Shown piece by piece: positions 30,393 through 40,252 of a stretch of DNA of 64,000 nt. The translations under genes were made by a program, and so were the position numbers. The DNA lies in NCBI GenBank assembly GCA_030038275.1, contig JASHPG010000119.1:53649-117648 (forward strand). The letters run 5' to 3'. Position 1 is the first letter of the stretch; each line of letters opens with the position of its first letter. Under the pieces are notes generated by a model. That model was not told where the DNA came from. It saw nothing but the letters and a program-made list of their open reading frames with translations, and did not search any database. The stretch is from Candidatus Acidiferrales bacterium (GTDB taxonomy: Bacteria > Acidobacteriota > Terriglobia > Acidiferrales > UBA7541).

Positions 30393-33300
30393 TCAAATTC
30401 GAGCGGGGCTGGGAACAGAGGAAGAAAGCGCGTTCCTCACCGCCGCGAGAAATTCATCAATTTGAAACGGCTTGCGAAGGATCGGGCAGCCGGTGCCGCG
30501 CAGAAATTTCAGCGTTTCTTCCTCGCCGGCGCTGGAAAACGTGAACAGGATTTTTGGGGCCAGCTCCGGGCGCGTTTTTTGGATCCACTCGCACAGCCTG
30601 GCTACCGAACCTTCGCTCTGCAGCTTGGCATCGCAAACTACGGCATCCACCCGCTCGCGCTTTAGAATTTCGACCGCCTGCTCCGGGCTTCGCGCCGAGC
30701 GCACCGACGCACCCGCGGCGCTGAGCACTTCCTCTTCCAACTGCAGTACGGTTTCCACTTCGTCCACCAGTAAAACCGTGCCGTGAAGCAAGCACTTCGC
30801 GCTCGATTCGCTTTCGGGCGCCGGAGACGAACTGCCCAGCAACAGCGGCAGCGTAATCACAAACGTCGCGCCGCGCGGCGGGGCGTTGCGGACTTCGATA
30901 TCACCTCCGTGCTCCTTCACGATTCCGTAGCAGATGCTAAGTCCCAGCCCGGTTCCCTTCCCGACGGGCTTCGTTGTGTAGAAAGGATCGAATATGCGAT
31001 GCGGATGTTGTACTCCGGGGCCGCTGTCCGTGAATTCCACGCGCAGGCGCCCCCCCGAAGACTCCGTCCGAACCCAGATTTCTCCCGGCTCGCCGGTGTC
31101 CTCGATGGCGTCCATCGCGTTGTTGAGGATATTGAGAAAAACTTGTTGCAACTGATTGAAATCGGCTGACGTAACCGGAAGCTGGGGATCGAAGTTCCGG
31201 TGCACGCGAATTTTCTTCAGACGCAGATCGTACTCGCGAAGGATCAGAGTGTCCTCGAGAATTTGGTGGAGGTTCACCGGCGCGCGCTGGGGCTTCCGCT
31301 GGCGCGCGAAGCTAAGCAGGCTTTGCACGATGTGGTGGGTCCGCTGCGCCTGGCGATGCAGCTTCTCTAGGTACTCTTGGCTGCGCTCGCCGGGAACGTC
31401 ATCCGACATTAGCAGCTGGCTATAGCCAAGAATCGCGGTGAGCGGATTATTCAATTCGTGCGCGACGCCGGATATCAACTGCCCGACCGCGGCCATTTTT
31501 TCGCTTTGCAGGAGCTGCTGTTGAGTGTGCCGCAAGGTTTCGTACGCTTCGCGCGTCTGTTCGAGCAGCAGCGATTTGTCAATCGCGGTGGCGATCTGGT
31601 TGGCGACAGCCGAAATCAGGTTCACTTCGGCCGCCGAAAACTCCCGCGCTTCCCGGCAGCCAACCACTACAACACCCATAATGCGGTCCTTGGACCAAAG
31701 AACAGCGGCCTGCGACACCGCTAATCCTTCGCTGCCGCGCAAATCCCGAAATGCTTGGGGAAGGATCGGCGCCGTTCCGGAAACGACCGTGGCGCGCACG
31801 CGGCGAAGTTGATCGATCAGCGCGGCCGAAAGCTCGATCTGATCGAATCTGCGCACGGTTTCGGGCCGGAATCCGGCGGTTACCGGCCGAACCAGTTTCC
31901 TGGTCTTTTCATCGAGAAAAAATACCGCGGAAATATCGAGCGCGAAAATTTCGTTGATTTTCAAAAGCGCGCCGTGCAGCCCCTCTTCCAAGGCAGGGCT
32001 CTGCCCCAGCAGGTCCGCGATTGCATTTAAAGCGAGTAATTCTTGGTTGCGGCGGCGAATATCGGCTTCCGCGTTTTTAAGATCGGTAATGTCCAGTAGA
32101 AATCCCTGATAAGCCACAATGGCGCCGGATTCATCTCTTGTGGCGAAACTCGATTCGTGCGCGGTGCGAATCTCGCCGTCGCGCCTCCGAAAGCGGAACT
32201 CGAAATCCGCTATTTCGCCGTATTCGCGGAGCAGCCGCTGTCTGCGGTCACGGTCGGCTGCATCGGCGTAAAAGAGCGAGGAAAGATCGGCTGCCATCAG
32301 CTCGGTCCGCGAGTCGTACCCCAGGATGCGCATGAACGCGTCGTTGAAATCCACAAAACGCCCGTCGGGAGTCGAAATAAAGACGCCCTCCTGGACTTTC
32401 TCAAATAGCGTTCGAAACTTATTCTCCGCTTGCCGCCGGGTCGTCACGTCCCGCAACACGTGAATCGTGCCGAGGCGCTTGCCATCGGAATCGTGCAGCG
32501 CGGAGTCAGTCGAGTGGAGGTATCCGCCGAACGAGGAATCGAATTTTTCCGCGTCGCCGGAGACGCTCTCACAATACGGACAGCGGTTCCAGGGAGTGTT
32601 GCCCTGGCGGAGCACTTCGCGGACGGCACGGCCGGCTATTTCGCTCGGACGCAATCGCAGACGTGCGGCGAGCGCCCGATTGATTTTTAGGATCTTTCCG
32701 TCCGAGTTGTGGACCAGGATCAGGTCCTCGATGGAATCAAACGTATCCTCCCACTGGCGCTGCGAGGACGAAACGGTTCCCATCAATCCCAGGTTCTGCA
32801 CGGTCAACCCGAATAGGTTGGCCACGTTCATCAGATAATGTTGCTCCTCGCTTTCGTACCTGCGCCTCTCCCGCGAACCGATCGCCAGCATGCCCAGCGG
32901 ACCGTTTTTTCCCGGAATGCGAATCAAGGCAATCGCCGCCAGATTTTCGGATTGCATCCATCGCCGCAGCGCCGCTCCGTCCGTTTCCGCGTCCGCGCGG
33001 GCGTAGGCGATCGTGGGCTGCTCCGTGCTCAGCACTGTCTCGATCCATGGCTCGTTCAGCGAAAAACGTGCTTGCACGCTCCGCCCGGGATCGGGAAAGC
33101 CGATGCATCCGTGTATTGCGAGCCGCGTGCGTCGCGCGGGATCTTCAAAAAGCATCAACGCTCCATGGGTAGCGCCGAGGCTTTCGGTCACATGTCGCAA
33201 AATTCCTTGAAATACTTCCTCGAACCGCGGATTCTGCATCGCTTCCGCGCTGATCACGGCCAGGCGGCGAAGCCGGTCGTTGAGATCCTCGGCGCGAGAG

Positions 33301-33920
33301 CGGCTGGCTTCCAGAACGAGTACAGCCATGGCCACGCCCACCGCGATTCCCAACAGGCCGTCGAATGAGATTCGAAGCAGACCGAACTGCTGGAAAATCC
33401 ATTCCGGCCGATCTAGTCCATCGAGGCCGTGCAGCAGCAGAGCACCGGCCACCAAATTCCAGCCGATCCCGCGATGCCGGGACTGCGAACGCCACAACAT
33501 CCATCCGGCGGCGAGGTAGAGAGCCGATGTGAGAATCGCGCTGGCCCATTGCTCGGCCCGCGGCAGGTAAGCAATCCACTGCAAGCCGGCGAGACCGCTT
33601 TCGGCGATGAGTGCCGAAGGCCACAAATAGCGAAGGGTTTTCTCGTTTTCGGCGCACTCGATCGCCGCGGCCAGGATCAAGCCGGCGACCAGCGGGGAAA
33701 TCAGTGTTGCGGCGATGGACTCGCCGTTGCCTCCGCGCCAGATCGACGCGATTCGCAGGCATTCCAGCGCCGCATAGACAGTCCAAGCGCCGAGCCAGAA
33801 GCGGAAGAAGCGCGCCGGGAACCCGGGCAGCAAGAGCCAGTACAACACGAGCAACAGGAACGCCGCCGAGCACTCCATGAACGCAACGGCGAGAAACCCC
33901 GGGTTGGAGAGAAATATCAT
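30393..33920 (-). CDS. Hybrid sensor histidine kinase (membrane, GAF, PAS, PAS, GAF, HisKA, HATPase_c, REC)
   Basis: GVAHELNNPLTAILGYSQLL; GKGTGLGLSICYGIVKEHGGDIEVRN; C-terminal LLVDEVETVLQLEEEVL...VDAVVCDAKLQ. Confidence 0.92.
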   Translation of the reverse strand: MIFLSNPGFLAVAFMECSAAFLLLVLYWLLLPGFPARFFRFWLGAWTVYAALECLRIASIWRGGNGESIAATLISPLVAGLILAAAIECAENEKTLRYLWPSALIAESGLAGLQWIAYLPRAEQWASAILTSALYLAAGWMLWRSQSRHRGIGWNLVAGALLLHGLDGLDRPEWIFQQFGLLRISFDGLLGIAVGVAMAVLVLEASRSRAEDLNDRLRRLAVISAEAMQNPRFEEVFQGILRHVTESLGATHGALMLFEDPARRTRLAIHGCIGFPDPGRSVQARFSLNEPWIETVLSTEQPTIAYARADAETDGAALRRWMQSENLAAIALIRIPGKNGPLGMLAIGSRERRRYESEEQHYLMNVANLFGLTVQNLGLMGTVSSSQRQWEDTFDSIEDLILVHNSDGKILKINRALAARLRLRPSEIAGRAVREVLRQGNTPWNRCPYCESVSGDAEKFDSSFGGYLHSTDSALHDSDGKRLGTIHVLRDVTTRRQAENKFRTLFEKVQEGVFISTPDGRFVDFNDAFMRILGYDSRTELMAADLSSLFYADAADRDRRQRLLREYGEIADFEFRFRRRDGEIRTAHESSFATRDESGAIVAYQGFLLDITDLKNAEADIRRRNQELLALNAIADLLGQSPALEEGLHGALLKINEIFALDISAVFFLDEKTRKLVRPVTAGFRPETVRRFDQIELSAALIDQLRRVRATVVSGTAPILPQAFRDLRGSEGLAVSQAAVLWSKDRIMGVVVVGCREAREFSAAEVNLISAVANQIATAIDKSLLLEQTREAYETLRHTQQQLLQSEKMAAVGQLISGVAHELNNPLTAILGYSQLLMSDDVPGERSQEYLEKLHRQAQRTHHIVQSLLSFARQRKPQRAPVNLHQILEDTLILREYDLRLKKIRVHRNFDPQLPVTSADFNQLQQVFLNILNNAMDAIEDTGEPGEIWVRTESSGGRLRVEFTDSGPGVQHPHRIFDPFYTTKPVGKGTGLGLSICYGIVKEHGGDIEVRNAPPRGATFVITLPLLLGSSSPAPESESSAKCLLHGTVLLVDEVETVLQLEEEVLSAAGASVRSARSPEQAVEILKRERVDAVVCDAKLQSEGSVARLCEWIQKTRPELAPKILFTFSSAGEEETLKFLRGTGCPILRKPFQIDEFLAAVRNALSSSVPSPARI

Positions 33921-34084
33921 CGAATGGCAAATAGCGACACGAGCCCGCCCCGCGCCGCAAATCGCAAATTTTCCGTGGGTATCAGAGAGCCATTACGCAA
34001 TCTAGCACACGGTTAAACGATAGGGCAACGGGCGCCCGTGGCGTCTGTGCCGTGCCGTATAATGGGCCTCTTGACGGAGCGCCA

Positions 34085-35164
34085 ATGCACAAAGAAAAAA
34101 TCCTTGTTGTGGACGACGAAGAAGCCATTCGCGAAGTGGTGGCCACGCTGCTGGAGGCGCGGGGCTATCACTGCGTTCCGTGCGTCAACGGCCGCGCCGG
34201 ACTGGAAGCGTTTGGCAAGGACACCTACGACTTAGTGATGAGCGATATCGTGATGCCGGAAATGGACGGCATGAAGCTGCTTTCCGAGCTGCGCCGTTCC
34301 GATCCGGATGTGCCGGTGATCATGGTCACCGCCATGCACGACATATCGATCGCGCTAGAGGCGATCCGCGCGGGCGCTTACGACTACATCCTCAAGCCCT
34401 TTGAAAAAGACCAGCTCTACGTCAGCGTTCACCGCGCCCTGGAGCATCGCCGTCTGGTGATGGAAAACCGGGCGTATCAAAGCGACCTAGAGCAGTTGGT
34501 CGCCGAGCGCACTCAGCAGCTTTCCGTTGCCCTGCAAGATCTGGAGCAATCGTACGACTACACCCTTGAGGCTCTGGGCGGCGCGCTGGATGCAAAGGAT
34601 GCCGAAACCGAGGGTCATTGCCAGCGCGTCACAGCATTCACGATCGCCATTGCGAAGGGCATGAACGTCGATAAGGCCTTGCTGCGGCAAATCGCTCGCG
34701 GCGCTTTCCTCCACGACATCGGCAAGATGGGCATCCCGGACCACATTCTGCGCAAGCCGGGGCCGCTGACTCCCGAAGAGCGCGAAATCATGCGCCGCCA
34801 TTGCGACATCGGGTACTCGGTGCTGGCGCGAATTCCCTTTCTGCGCGAAGCCGCTGAGATCGTTCTCGCGCATCAGGAGTTCTTCGACGGGAGCGGATAT
34901 CCGCGCGGCTTGCGCGGCGATCAGATTCCGCTGGGCGCTCGCATATTCGCGGTAGCCGACACTCTGGACGCAATGATCTCCGACCGCCCCTACCGCAAGG
35001 CGTTGCCGATCTCCGCGGCCCGCGAAGAGATCAAGCGCTATGCAGGCACGCAGTTCGATCCTAGCGTCGTGCAAGTGTTTCTTTCCAAGCCCGACCACGT
35101 TTGGCTCGGCCTGCACCAAAATCCCAGCGAAACGTTCATGTTCGCCGAGCTGGAACGCGTTTAG
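34085..35164 (+). CDS. Response regulator with HD-GYP phosphodiesterase domain
   Basis: MHKEKILVVDDEEAIREV...YDLVMSDIVMPEMDG...GAFLHDIGKMGIPDHILRKPGPLTPEE...AHQEFFDGSGYPRGLRGDQIPLGARIFAVADTLDAM. Confidence 0.95.
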   Translation: MHKEKILVVDDEEAIREVVATLLEARGYHCVPCVNGRAGLEAFGKDTYDLVMSDIVMPEMDGMKLLSELRRSDPDVPVIMVTAMHDISIALEAIRAGAYDYILKPFEKDQLYVSVHRALEHRRLVMENRAYQSDLEQLVAERTQQLSVALQDLEQSYDYTLEALGGALDAKDAETEGHCQRVTAFTIAIAKGMNVDKALLRQIARGAFLHDIGKMGIPDHILRKPGPLTPEEREIMRRHCDIGYSVLARIPFLREAAEIVLAHQEFFDGSGYPRGLRGDQIPLGARIFAVADTLDAMISDRPYRKALPISAAREEIKRYAGTQFDPSVVQVFLSKPDHVWLGLHQNPSETFMFAELERV

Positions 35165-35311
35165 CTCATCACGAAACGTCGGAATATAACCAATCGGGAC
35201 ATTCTCTTTTCGGGCGAGTCCCTGCCGGGACGCTGGAAAGGCAAATTGTGTTAAAGTGAACGCGCACAGCGGCGGGCTTGGAAGAAAAAGGCCCTGCGGA
35301 AAGGGTGTGCT

Positions 35312-35905
35312 ATGAAACGCTTTTGCGGGATTCTAATTCTCACGGTTGCGTTTGCTACCTCCGCGCTGGCCGCGCTAAAGTCCGGTGATACAGCGCCGTC
35401 CTTCACAGCGGAAGCCAGTCTTGCGGGCAAGGACTTTACGTTCTCGCTGAACAAGGCTCTCAGGAAAGGCCCGGTGGTCGTCTATTTCTACCCTTCGGCG
35501 TTCACGCAGGGCTGCGACATCGAGGCGCACACGTTTGCGGAGAATAAACAGAAGTTCACTGATGCCGGCGCCACGATCATCGGTGTGTCGGCCGACAGCA
35601 TTCAACGCCTGAACGCCTTTTCGTCGGCGCCGAGCTACTGCGCCGGAAAGTTCCCCGTTGCGTCCGACTCGGACCTCAAGATTTCCTCGTCGTATGGACT
35701 AACCGCCATGAAGCTCAAACCAGCGATGAATGTCAAGGACGTCCGAGGCGACGCAATCCACCACGCTTTTATCGAGCGCACCACGTTCGTTATCGACAAG
35801 AACCACAAAATCGTCGCCGTGCTTTCATCAACGGCTGACCACCTCCAACCCGATCAGCACGTTTACAAAGCACTGGCTGTGGTGCAAACGCTCGGCGGAA
35901 AATAG
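35312..35905 (+). CDS. Peroxiredoxin (AhpC/TSA, BCP-like) with signal peptide
   Basis: LKSGDTAPSFTAEASLAGKDFTFSLNKALRKGPVVVYFYPSAFTQGCDIEAHTFAENKQKFTDAGATIIGVSAD. Confidence 0.88.
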   Translation: MKRFCGILILTVAFATSALAALKSGDTAPSFTAEASLAGKDFTFSLNKALRKGPVVVYFYPSAFTQGCDIEAHTFAENKQKFTDAGATIIGVSADSIQRLNAFSSAPSYCAGKFPVASDSDLKISSSYGLTAMKLKPAMNVKDVRGDAIHHAFIERTTFVIDKNHKIVAVLSSTADHLQPDQHVYKALAVVQTLGGK

Positions 35906-35925
35906 AGGATTGCATCCCCACCGGA

Positions 35926-35964
35926 TGCGGGAGCTGCTCCAAACGGCTCCCGCACGCGCGTTTT
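35926..35964. terminator. Candidate Rho-independent terminator between convergent genes
   Basis: tgcgggagc (35926-35934) / gctcccgca (35946-35954), then cgcgcgtttt. Confidence 0.45.
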
Positions 35965-35975
35965 GTGAGAACGAA

Positions 35976-36236
35976 TCAGCGGCTCACGTTTCGCCGGCTG
36001 TAGATTAATCCGAAAATTCCCACGAATAGGCCCGCGGCAGGAATCAGCAAAATCAGAATTCCGTGCTGCAGCGCCACGCGGCTGCGATCTCCCGATGCTG
36101 CTGCGCTTTGATAACACATGGCGCAACCCTGTGCCGCCACTTGCGGCGCAACCGCCGCGATCGCCGCAAAACAAGCCCAGATAATGACGGCCGCGCGACT
36201 CGCGTGATGTCTCACAAACTGCCGCAACCGGCTCAT
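35976..36236 (-). CDS. Small membrane protein with CAMCY motif, last gene of the cox operon
   Basis: MSRLRQFVRHHASRAAVIIWACFAAIAAVAPQVAAQGCAMCYQSAAASGDRSRVALQHGILILLIPAAGLFVGIFGLIYSRRNVSR; TGATG overlap with coxC. Confidence 0.65.
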   Translation of the reverse strand: MSRLRQFVRHHASRAAVIIWACFAAIAAVAPQVAAQGCAMCYQSAAASGDRSRVALQHGILILLIPAAGLFVGIFGLIYSRRNVSR

Positions 36237-36892
36237 GCCCGCGCTCCGAACCATAGAAACAGAAACAAGCAAATCCAAATCGCGTCCATCGCGTGCCAGT
36301 AGATTGACGTCACTTCGATCGCCGTGCTTTGCGCGATCCTTCGCGCCGGACGAAACGCCACAATCAACAGCGCCACAATTCCTCCAGCCAAGTGTACGCC
36401 GTGCGCCGCTGTGATCAGGTAAAAAAAGCTGCTGCTCGGATTGGTGGCCAGATACAGCCCCGCCTCCACAAGTTGCCGCCACGCCAGCAATTGTCCCGCA
36501 AGAAACAGCAGGCCGAGCGCGGATGTGGCCAGCCACCACCGCCGGAACCCACCGTCATCGCCAGACCGCGCGCGCGCGCGTGAATGCGCGAGCGTGAGGC
36601 TGCTCGCTACCAGCACGACCGTGTTCAACGACAAAATCCGCCACAGCGCGCCACCGGCCCGCAGCGGCTGCCAATCTCCGCTCGGCGCTCCTCTGCGGAC
36701 CACTGCCGCGCTCACCATCGCAATGAAGAACATCGCGATAGCGCTCAGCGCGATCGCCATGCCGGTCGTGTACGCGCGCCGCGGCGTTCGCGACGGGCCG
36801 CCATCACCGCCGCGCCATCCTCCCTCGAGAAATCCGCCGGTGCCTCCTCCAGCGGCGATTCCCGCGGGATCTGCGATCGCGCTCTCACGCAT
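36233..36892 (-). CDS. coxC: Cytochrome c oxidase subunit III
   Basis: Multi-TM; SSFFYLITAAHGVHLAGGIVALLIVAF...IEVTSIYWHAMDAIWICLFLFLWFG. Confidence 0.88.
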   Translation of the reverse strand: MRESAIADPAGIAAGGGTGGFLEGGWRGGDGGPSRTPRRAYTTGMAIALSAIAMFFIAMVSAAVVRRGAPSGDWQPLRAGGALWRILSLNTVVLVASSLTLAHSRARARSGDDGGFRRWWLATSALGLLFLAGQLLAWRQLVEAGLYLATNPSSSFFYLITAAHGVHLAGGIVALLIVAFRPARRIAQSTAIEVTSIYWHAMDAIWICLFLFLWFGARA

Positions 36893-38663
36893 GGGAACCG
36901 GTCTCCATCACCACGTCCTCCGGGCGAACATGTTGCGGCGTAAAATCCTCCGCCGCTCCCGGAACGCTGTACTCGTACGGTCCGCGATAAACCTGCGGAA
37001 ACGTTCCCCCGAAATTGTCTACCGGCGGAGGCGATGCCGTGGCCCACTCCAGTGTTGTGGCGCGCCACGGATTTTCCGCCGCCTTCGTTCCCCTCGATAG
37101 GCTCCGGAAAAAATTATAGAAAAATATCAGTTGCGCCGCCGCCGTCGCGAACGCTGCAACGGTCATGAATTCATGCATCGGGCGCAACGCCGCAAGGTAT
37201 GTATCGCCGCTCAAATCGGCGTAGCGGCGGATGCCGCCGTAGATTCCTTCAAAGTGCATGGGCATGAAAATGCAGTAGGCGCCGACGAACGTCAGCCAAA
37301 AGTGCATCTTCCCGAGCGGCTCGTTCATCATCCGCCCGAACATTTTTGGAAACCAGAAATACGTCGCGCTGAAGATTCCGAAAATAGCCGCCACGCCCAT
37401 CACCAGGTGAAAATGCGCCACGACGTAATACGTGGAGTGCAGCATGTTGTCGAGCGACGGCTGCGCCAGAAAAATTCCCGAAAGCCCGCCTGTAACGAAG
37501 AACGAGACGAACCCGATGGAAAAAAGCATCGGCGTGTCGAAATGGATTCTTCCGCCCCACATTGTCCCCAGCCAGTTAAACGTCTTTACCGCGGACGGCA
37601 CGCCGATCGAAAGCGTCAGCGCCGAAAACGCCAGGCTCGAATATGGATTCATGCCGCTCACGAACATGTGATGGCCCCACAGCAGGAATCCCAGGAACCC
37701 GATCGCGCATAGCGTGGCCGCCATGGCGCGATATCCGAATACCGGTTTGCGCGAGAAATTCGAGATGACGTGCGACGTCACTCCCATACCCGGCAAAATC
37801 GCGATGTACACCTCCGGGTGCCCGAAAAACCAGAAAAGATGCTCCCACAGCAGCGGCCATCCGCCGCTTCGGCCCATTTGCAGTTCCCCGTTCACCACCA
37901 GGCCCGCGGGAGTGAAGAAGCTCGTTCCCGCCGAACGGTCCAGCACCAGCATCACCAGCGCCGCCAGCAGCACGCCGAACGAAAGCAGGCTCATCACCGC
38001 CGTCACGAACCACGCCCACACCGTCAGCGGCATCCGCGTCAGACTCATTCCCGGCGCGCGCATTTCGATCGTCGTGGTGATGAAGTTGATCGAAGCGAAA
38101 AGCGAGGCGATGCAGAAAATCCCGATGCTGACGACCCACATCGTCTGCCCCATGCCTTCGCCGGGCCCTGTGATGCTGCCCATTCCGCTGAGCGGCGGAT
38201 ATGCCGTCCAGCCGCTGATCGGCGCTCCTCCCGGCACCGCAAACGCCGAAAGCATGCACGCGAACGCCAGCAGCGTGAACCAAAACGACAGCATATTCAG
38301 CCGCGGAAACGCCATATCCGGCGCGCCAATTTGAATCGGAAGAAAATAATTACCGAATGCTCCCATCGGAGCCGTGGTAAGCACAAAGAAAACCATGATC
38401 GTGCCGTGCATGGTCATCAGCGCCAGGTATTGTTCCGGCCGCATGATGCCGCCGCTCACAAATGGCAAATGCGCGCCCGGCCACGCCAGGTGAAAGCGCA
38501 TCAGCAGCGAAAGCACGATCCCGACGGTCACCGCCGCCAGCGCCAGAAAGTAATATTGCAGCCCGATGGTCTTGTGATCCGTGCTGAACACGTAGCGGCG
38601 GAAAAATCCCGAGGGCGTAGCCGTCGCCGCATGGACGTGCTGTGGCGACTGGCTCACGCGCAC
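36885..38663 (-). CDS. coxA: Cytochrome c oxidase subunit I
   Basis: STDHKTIGLQYYFLALAAV...WPLLWEHLFWFFGHPEVYIAILPGMGVTSHVIS...GHHMFVSGMNPY...YYVVAHFHLVMG. Confidence 0.97.
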   Translation of the reverse strand: MRVSQSPQHVHAATATPSGFFRRYVFSTDHKTIGLQYYFLALAAVTVGIVLSLLMRFHLAWPGAHLPFVSGGIMRPEQYLALMTMHGTIMVFFVLTTAPMGAFGNYFLPIQIGAPDMAFPRLNMLSFWFTLLAFACMLSAFAVPGGAPISGWTAYPPLSGMGSITGPGEGMGQTMWVVSIGIFCIASLFASINFITTTIEMRAPGMSLTRMPLTVWAWFVTAVMSLLSFGVLLAALVMLVLDRSAGTSFFTPAGLVVNGELQMGRSGGWPLLWEHLFWFFGHPEVYIAILPGMGVTSHVISNFSRKPVFGYRAMAATLCAIGFLGFLLWGHHMFVSGMNPYSSLAFSALTLSIGVPSAVKTFNWLGTMWGGRIHFDTPMLFSIGFVSFFVTGGLSGIFLAQPSLDNMLHSTYYVVAHFHLVMGVAAIFGIFSATYFWFPKMFGRMMNEPLGKMHFWLTFVGAYCIFMPMHFEGIYGGIRRYADLSGDTYLAALRPMHEFMTVAAFATAAAQLIFFYNFFRSLSRGTKAAENPWRATTLEWATASPPPVDNFGGTFPQVYRGPYEYSVPGAAEDFTPQHVRPEDVVMETGSHA

Positions 38664-38685
38664 TCCTTGACGAACTTTCTCGCGC

Positions 38686-39561
38686 TCATTGCGCCTCCGC
38701 GCGCCGCAGGAATTTCTGGTAATCGGCCTCGGAAACCACGTCCAGGAAACTATGCATCTGATTGTGGTCCATGCCGCAAAGCTGCGTGCACACGATGTAG
38801 TAGCGGCCGATTCGGTCCGGCGTGAAGTGCAGCGGCACGGTCATTCCCGGCACGGCGTCCTGCTGCAAGCGCAGCTCGCGCACGAAAAAATTATGAATCA
38901 CGTCCTGCGAGCGAATCGTCAATTCCACCGGATGATTCACAGGCACCGTAAGAGTGGAAGCAACGATGTCGTCGCGTCCTGCCGGGTCGTTTGGATCGAG
39001 TCCCAGCGGGTTTCCCGTCGGCGCGCTCACAAGACTCGGATCGAGTCGCCCGAATTTTCCGTCCCGGCCGGGATAGCGGAAATAATATGTGAACTGTTCT
39101 TCGGTCACTTCCACGCGAATCGCGCCGGGTTTGGCGTTCGTCAGCCGCGTTTCCGCCCACGATCTTGCCGCCAGGCCGCCTAGCCCCAAGAAAACAGTTG
39201 CCGTAATCACCGTCCACGCGATTTCGAGCGCCGTATTGCCTCGAGTGAATCGCGCGGGCTTTCCGCGGTCGCGATAATGGAAAACCGCCCAGCCCAGGCC
39301 TAGCTGCGCCAGGATGAACGCGATGCCGGTAACGTAAAGCGTCAAATCGTATTGATGGTCGATCCGCACGCCCACGGACGTGATCGGCGGCGGCGGCGCG
39401 AAGTAATGAATCGCGAAAAGATAGACGGTGATGCCGACGAAAAAGATTAGGGCGATGAAGATCAGGAGCGCCGTGGCAGCCGAGCCGCGCATACCCCTTC
39501 TGGCGTGCCCTCGATTTTCACGTGCGCTTCCGCCGCGGAATAATGCAGGAAAGAATCGCAT
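38686..39561 (-). CDS. coxB: Cytochrome c oxidase subunit II (CuA)
   Basis: VIHNFFVRELRLQQDAVPGMTVPLHFTPDRIGRYYIVCTQLCGMDHNQMHS; two N-terminal TM segments; start may be internal. Confidence 0.93.
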   Translation of the reverse strand: MRFFPALFRGGSARENRGHARRGMRGSAATALLIFIALIFFVGITVYLFAIHYFAPPPPITSVGVRIDHQYDLTLYVTGIAFILAQLGLGWAVFHYRDRGKPARFTRGNTALEIAWTVITATVFLGLGGLAARSWAETRLTNAKPGAIRVEVTEEQFTYYFRYPGRDGKFGRLDPSLVSAPTGNPLGLDPNDPAGRDDIVASTLTVPVNHPVELTIRSQDVIHNFFVRELRLQQDAVPGMTVPLHFTPDRIGRYYIVCTQLCGMDHNQMHSFLDVVSEADYQKFLRRAEAQ

Positions 39562-39681
39562 CTCGATTCGAACCCGCCATCATACCGAAGCCCTGCACGC
39601 ATTGAAAGCGCAGTCGCGCGCCGCAAAATCAGGGAGAAGGTCTGCGAGGAAAGAAGAGACAGAATGTCAGCGGAAGAAAAA

Positions 39682-39768
39682 TGGTGCGGGAGAGAGGATT
39701 TGAACCTCCACGGTATTGCTACCGCCAGCCCCTCAAGCTGGTGCGTCTGCCAGTTCCGCCACTCCCGC
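39682..39768 (-). tRNA. tRNA-Leu(GAG)
   Basis: Reverse strand gcgggagtggcggaactggcagacgcaccagcttgaggggctggcggtagcaataccgtggaggttcaaatcctctctcccgcacca; long variable arm, anticodon GAG, encoded CCA. Confidence 0.95.
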
Positions 39769-40149
39769 AAAGGACTTACGTCGAAGAATTCGACCCATGA
39801 CGATTGTCACAGTTCAAACCTCAGCCGCGCTGATATTATAGCGGCCAAACACCAAGCCAGTCGAGTACCCCCTCAACAAATGCCCTTACCGCAAAACAGG
39901 CCAAACATGGATCAGGCTTCCTTTTAGCGCGTCCGAAATTCTACGAAAGCCATACAGGTATCTTCATCGGCACGTTGCCTCTACAACATCATCGAAGGCT
40001 GCGCCTTACCGTGCAACAATCTCAGTGTGTTTGTGGATGCATGATAGTAAAGGACAGGAACCGCGCTGTTGTGGCCGCAACGCTGTTGTGAGGTAAAGTT
40101 TCGTGGCTCATGATTCTTGTTCTTATGGCGCTGCATTTCGGCTTTCTTA

Positions 40150-40245
40150 AGGCTAATCAAAATCTCGTAATTGAGTGTATGCAAAACTAGTTGATGCGGA
40201 TGAATGCGATTGTATTCGATGAATTCCATCGAGAAGGGCGGTTTG
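40150..40245 (-). pseudogene. Possible IS-type transposase C-terminal relic
   Basis: ORF 39981..40253 begins FSMEFIEYNRIHPHQLVLHTLNYEILISLKK, resembling DDE transposase C-termini (FIEYYNxxRPHxxLGYxTPxEYE); weak. Confidence 0.3.
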
Positions 40246-40252
40246 GGAGGCA

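Noticed and set aside
35976-36539. 187-aa version of the small cox-operon ORF
   Set aside because: The upstream part is out of frame with coxC and compositionally unlike protein; MSRLRQFV at 36236 with TGATG overlap is the better start
37770-38825. 351-aa His/Arg-rich plus-strand ORF over coxA
   Set aside because: Shadow ORF of a confidently assigned oxidase subunit I gene
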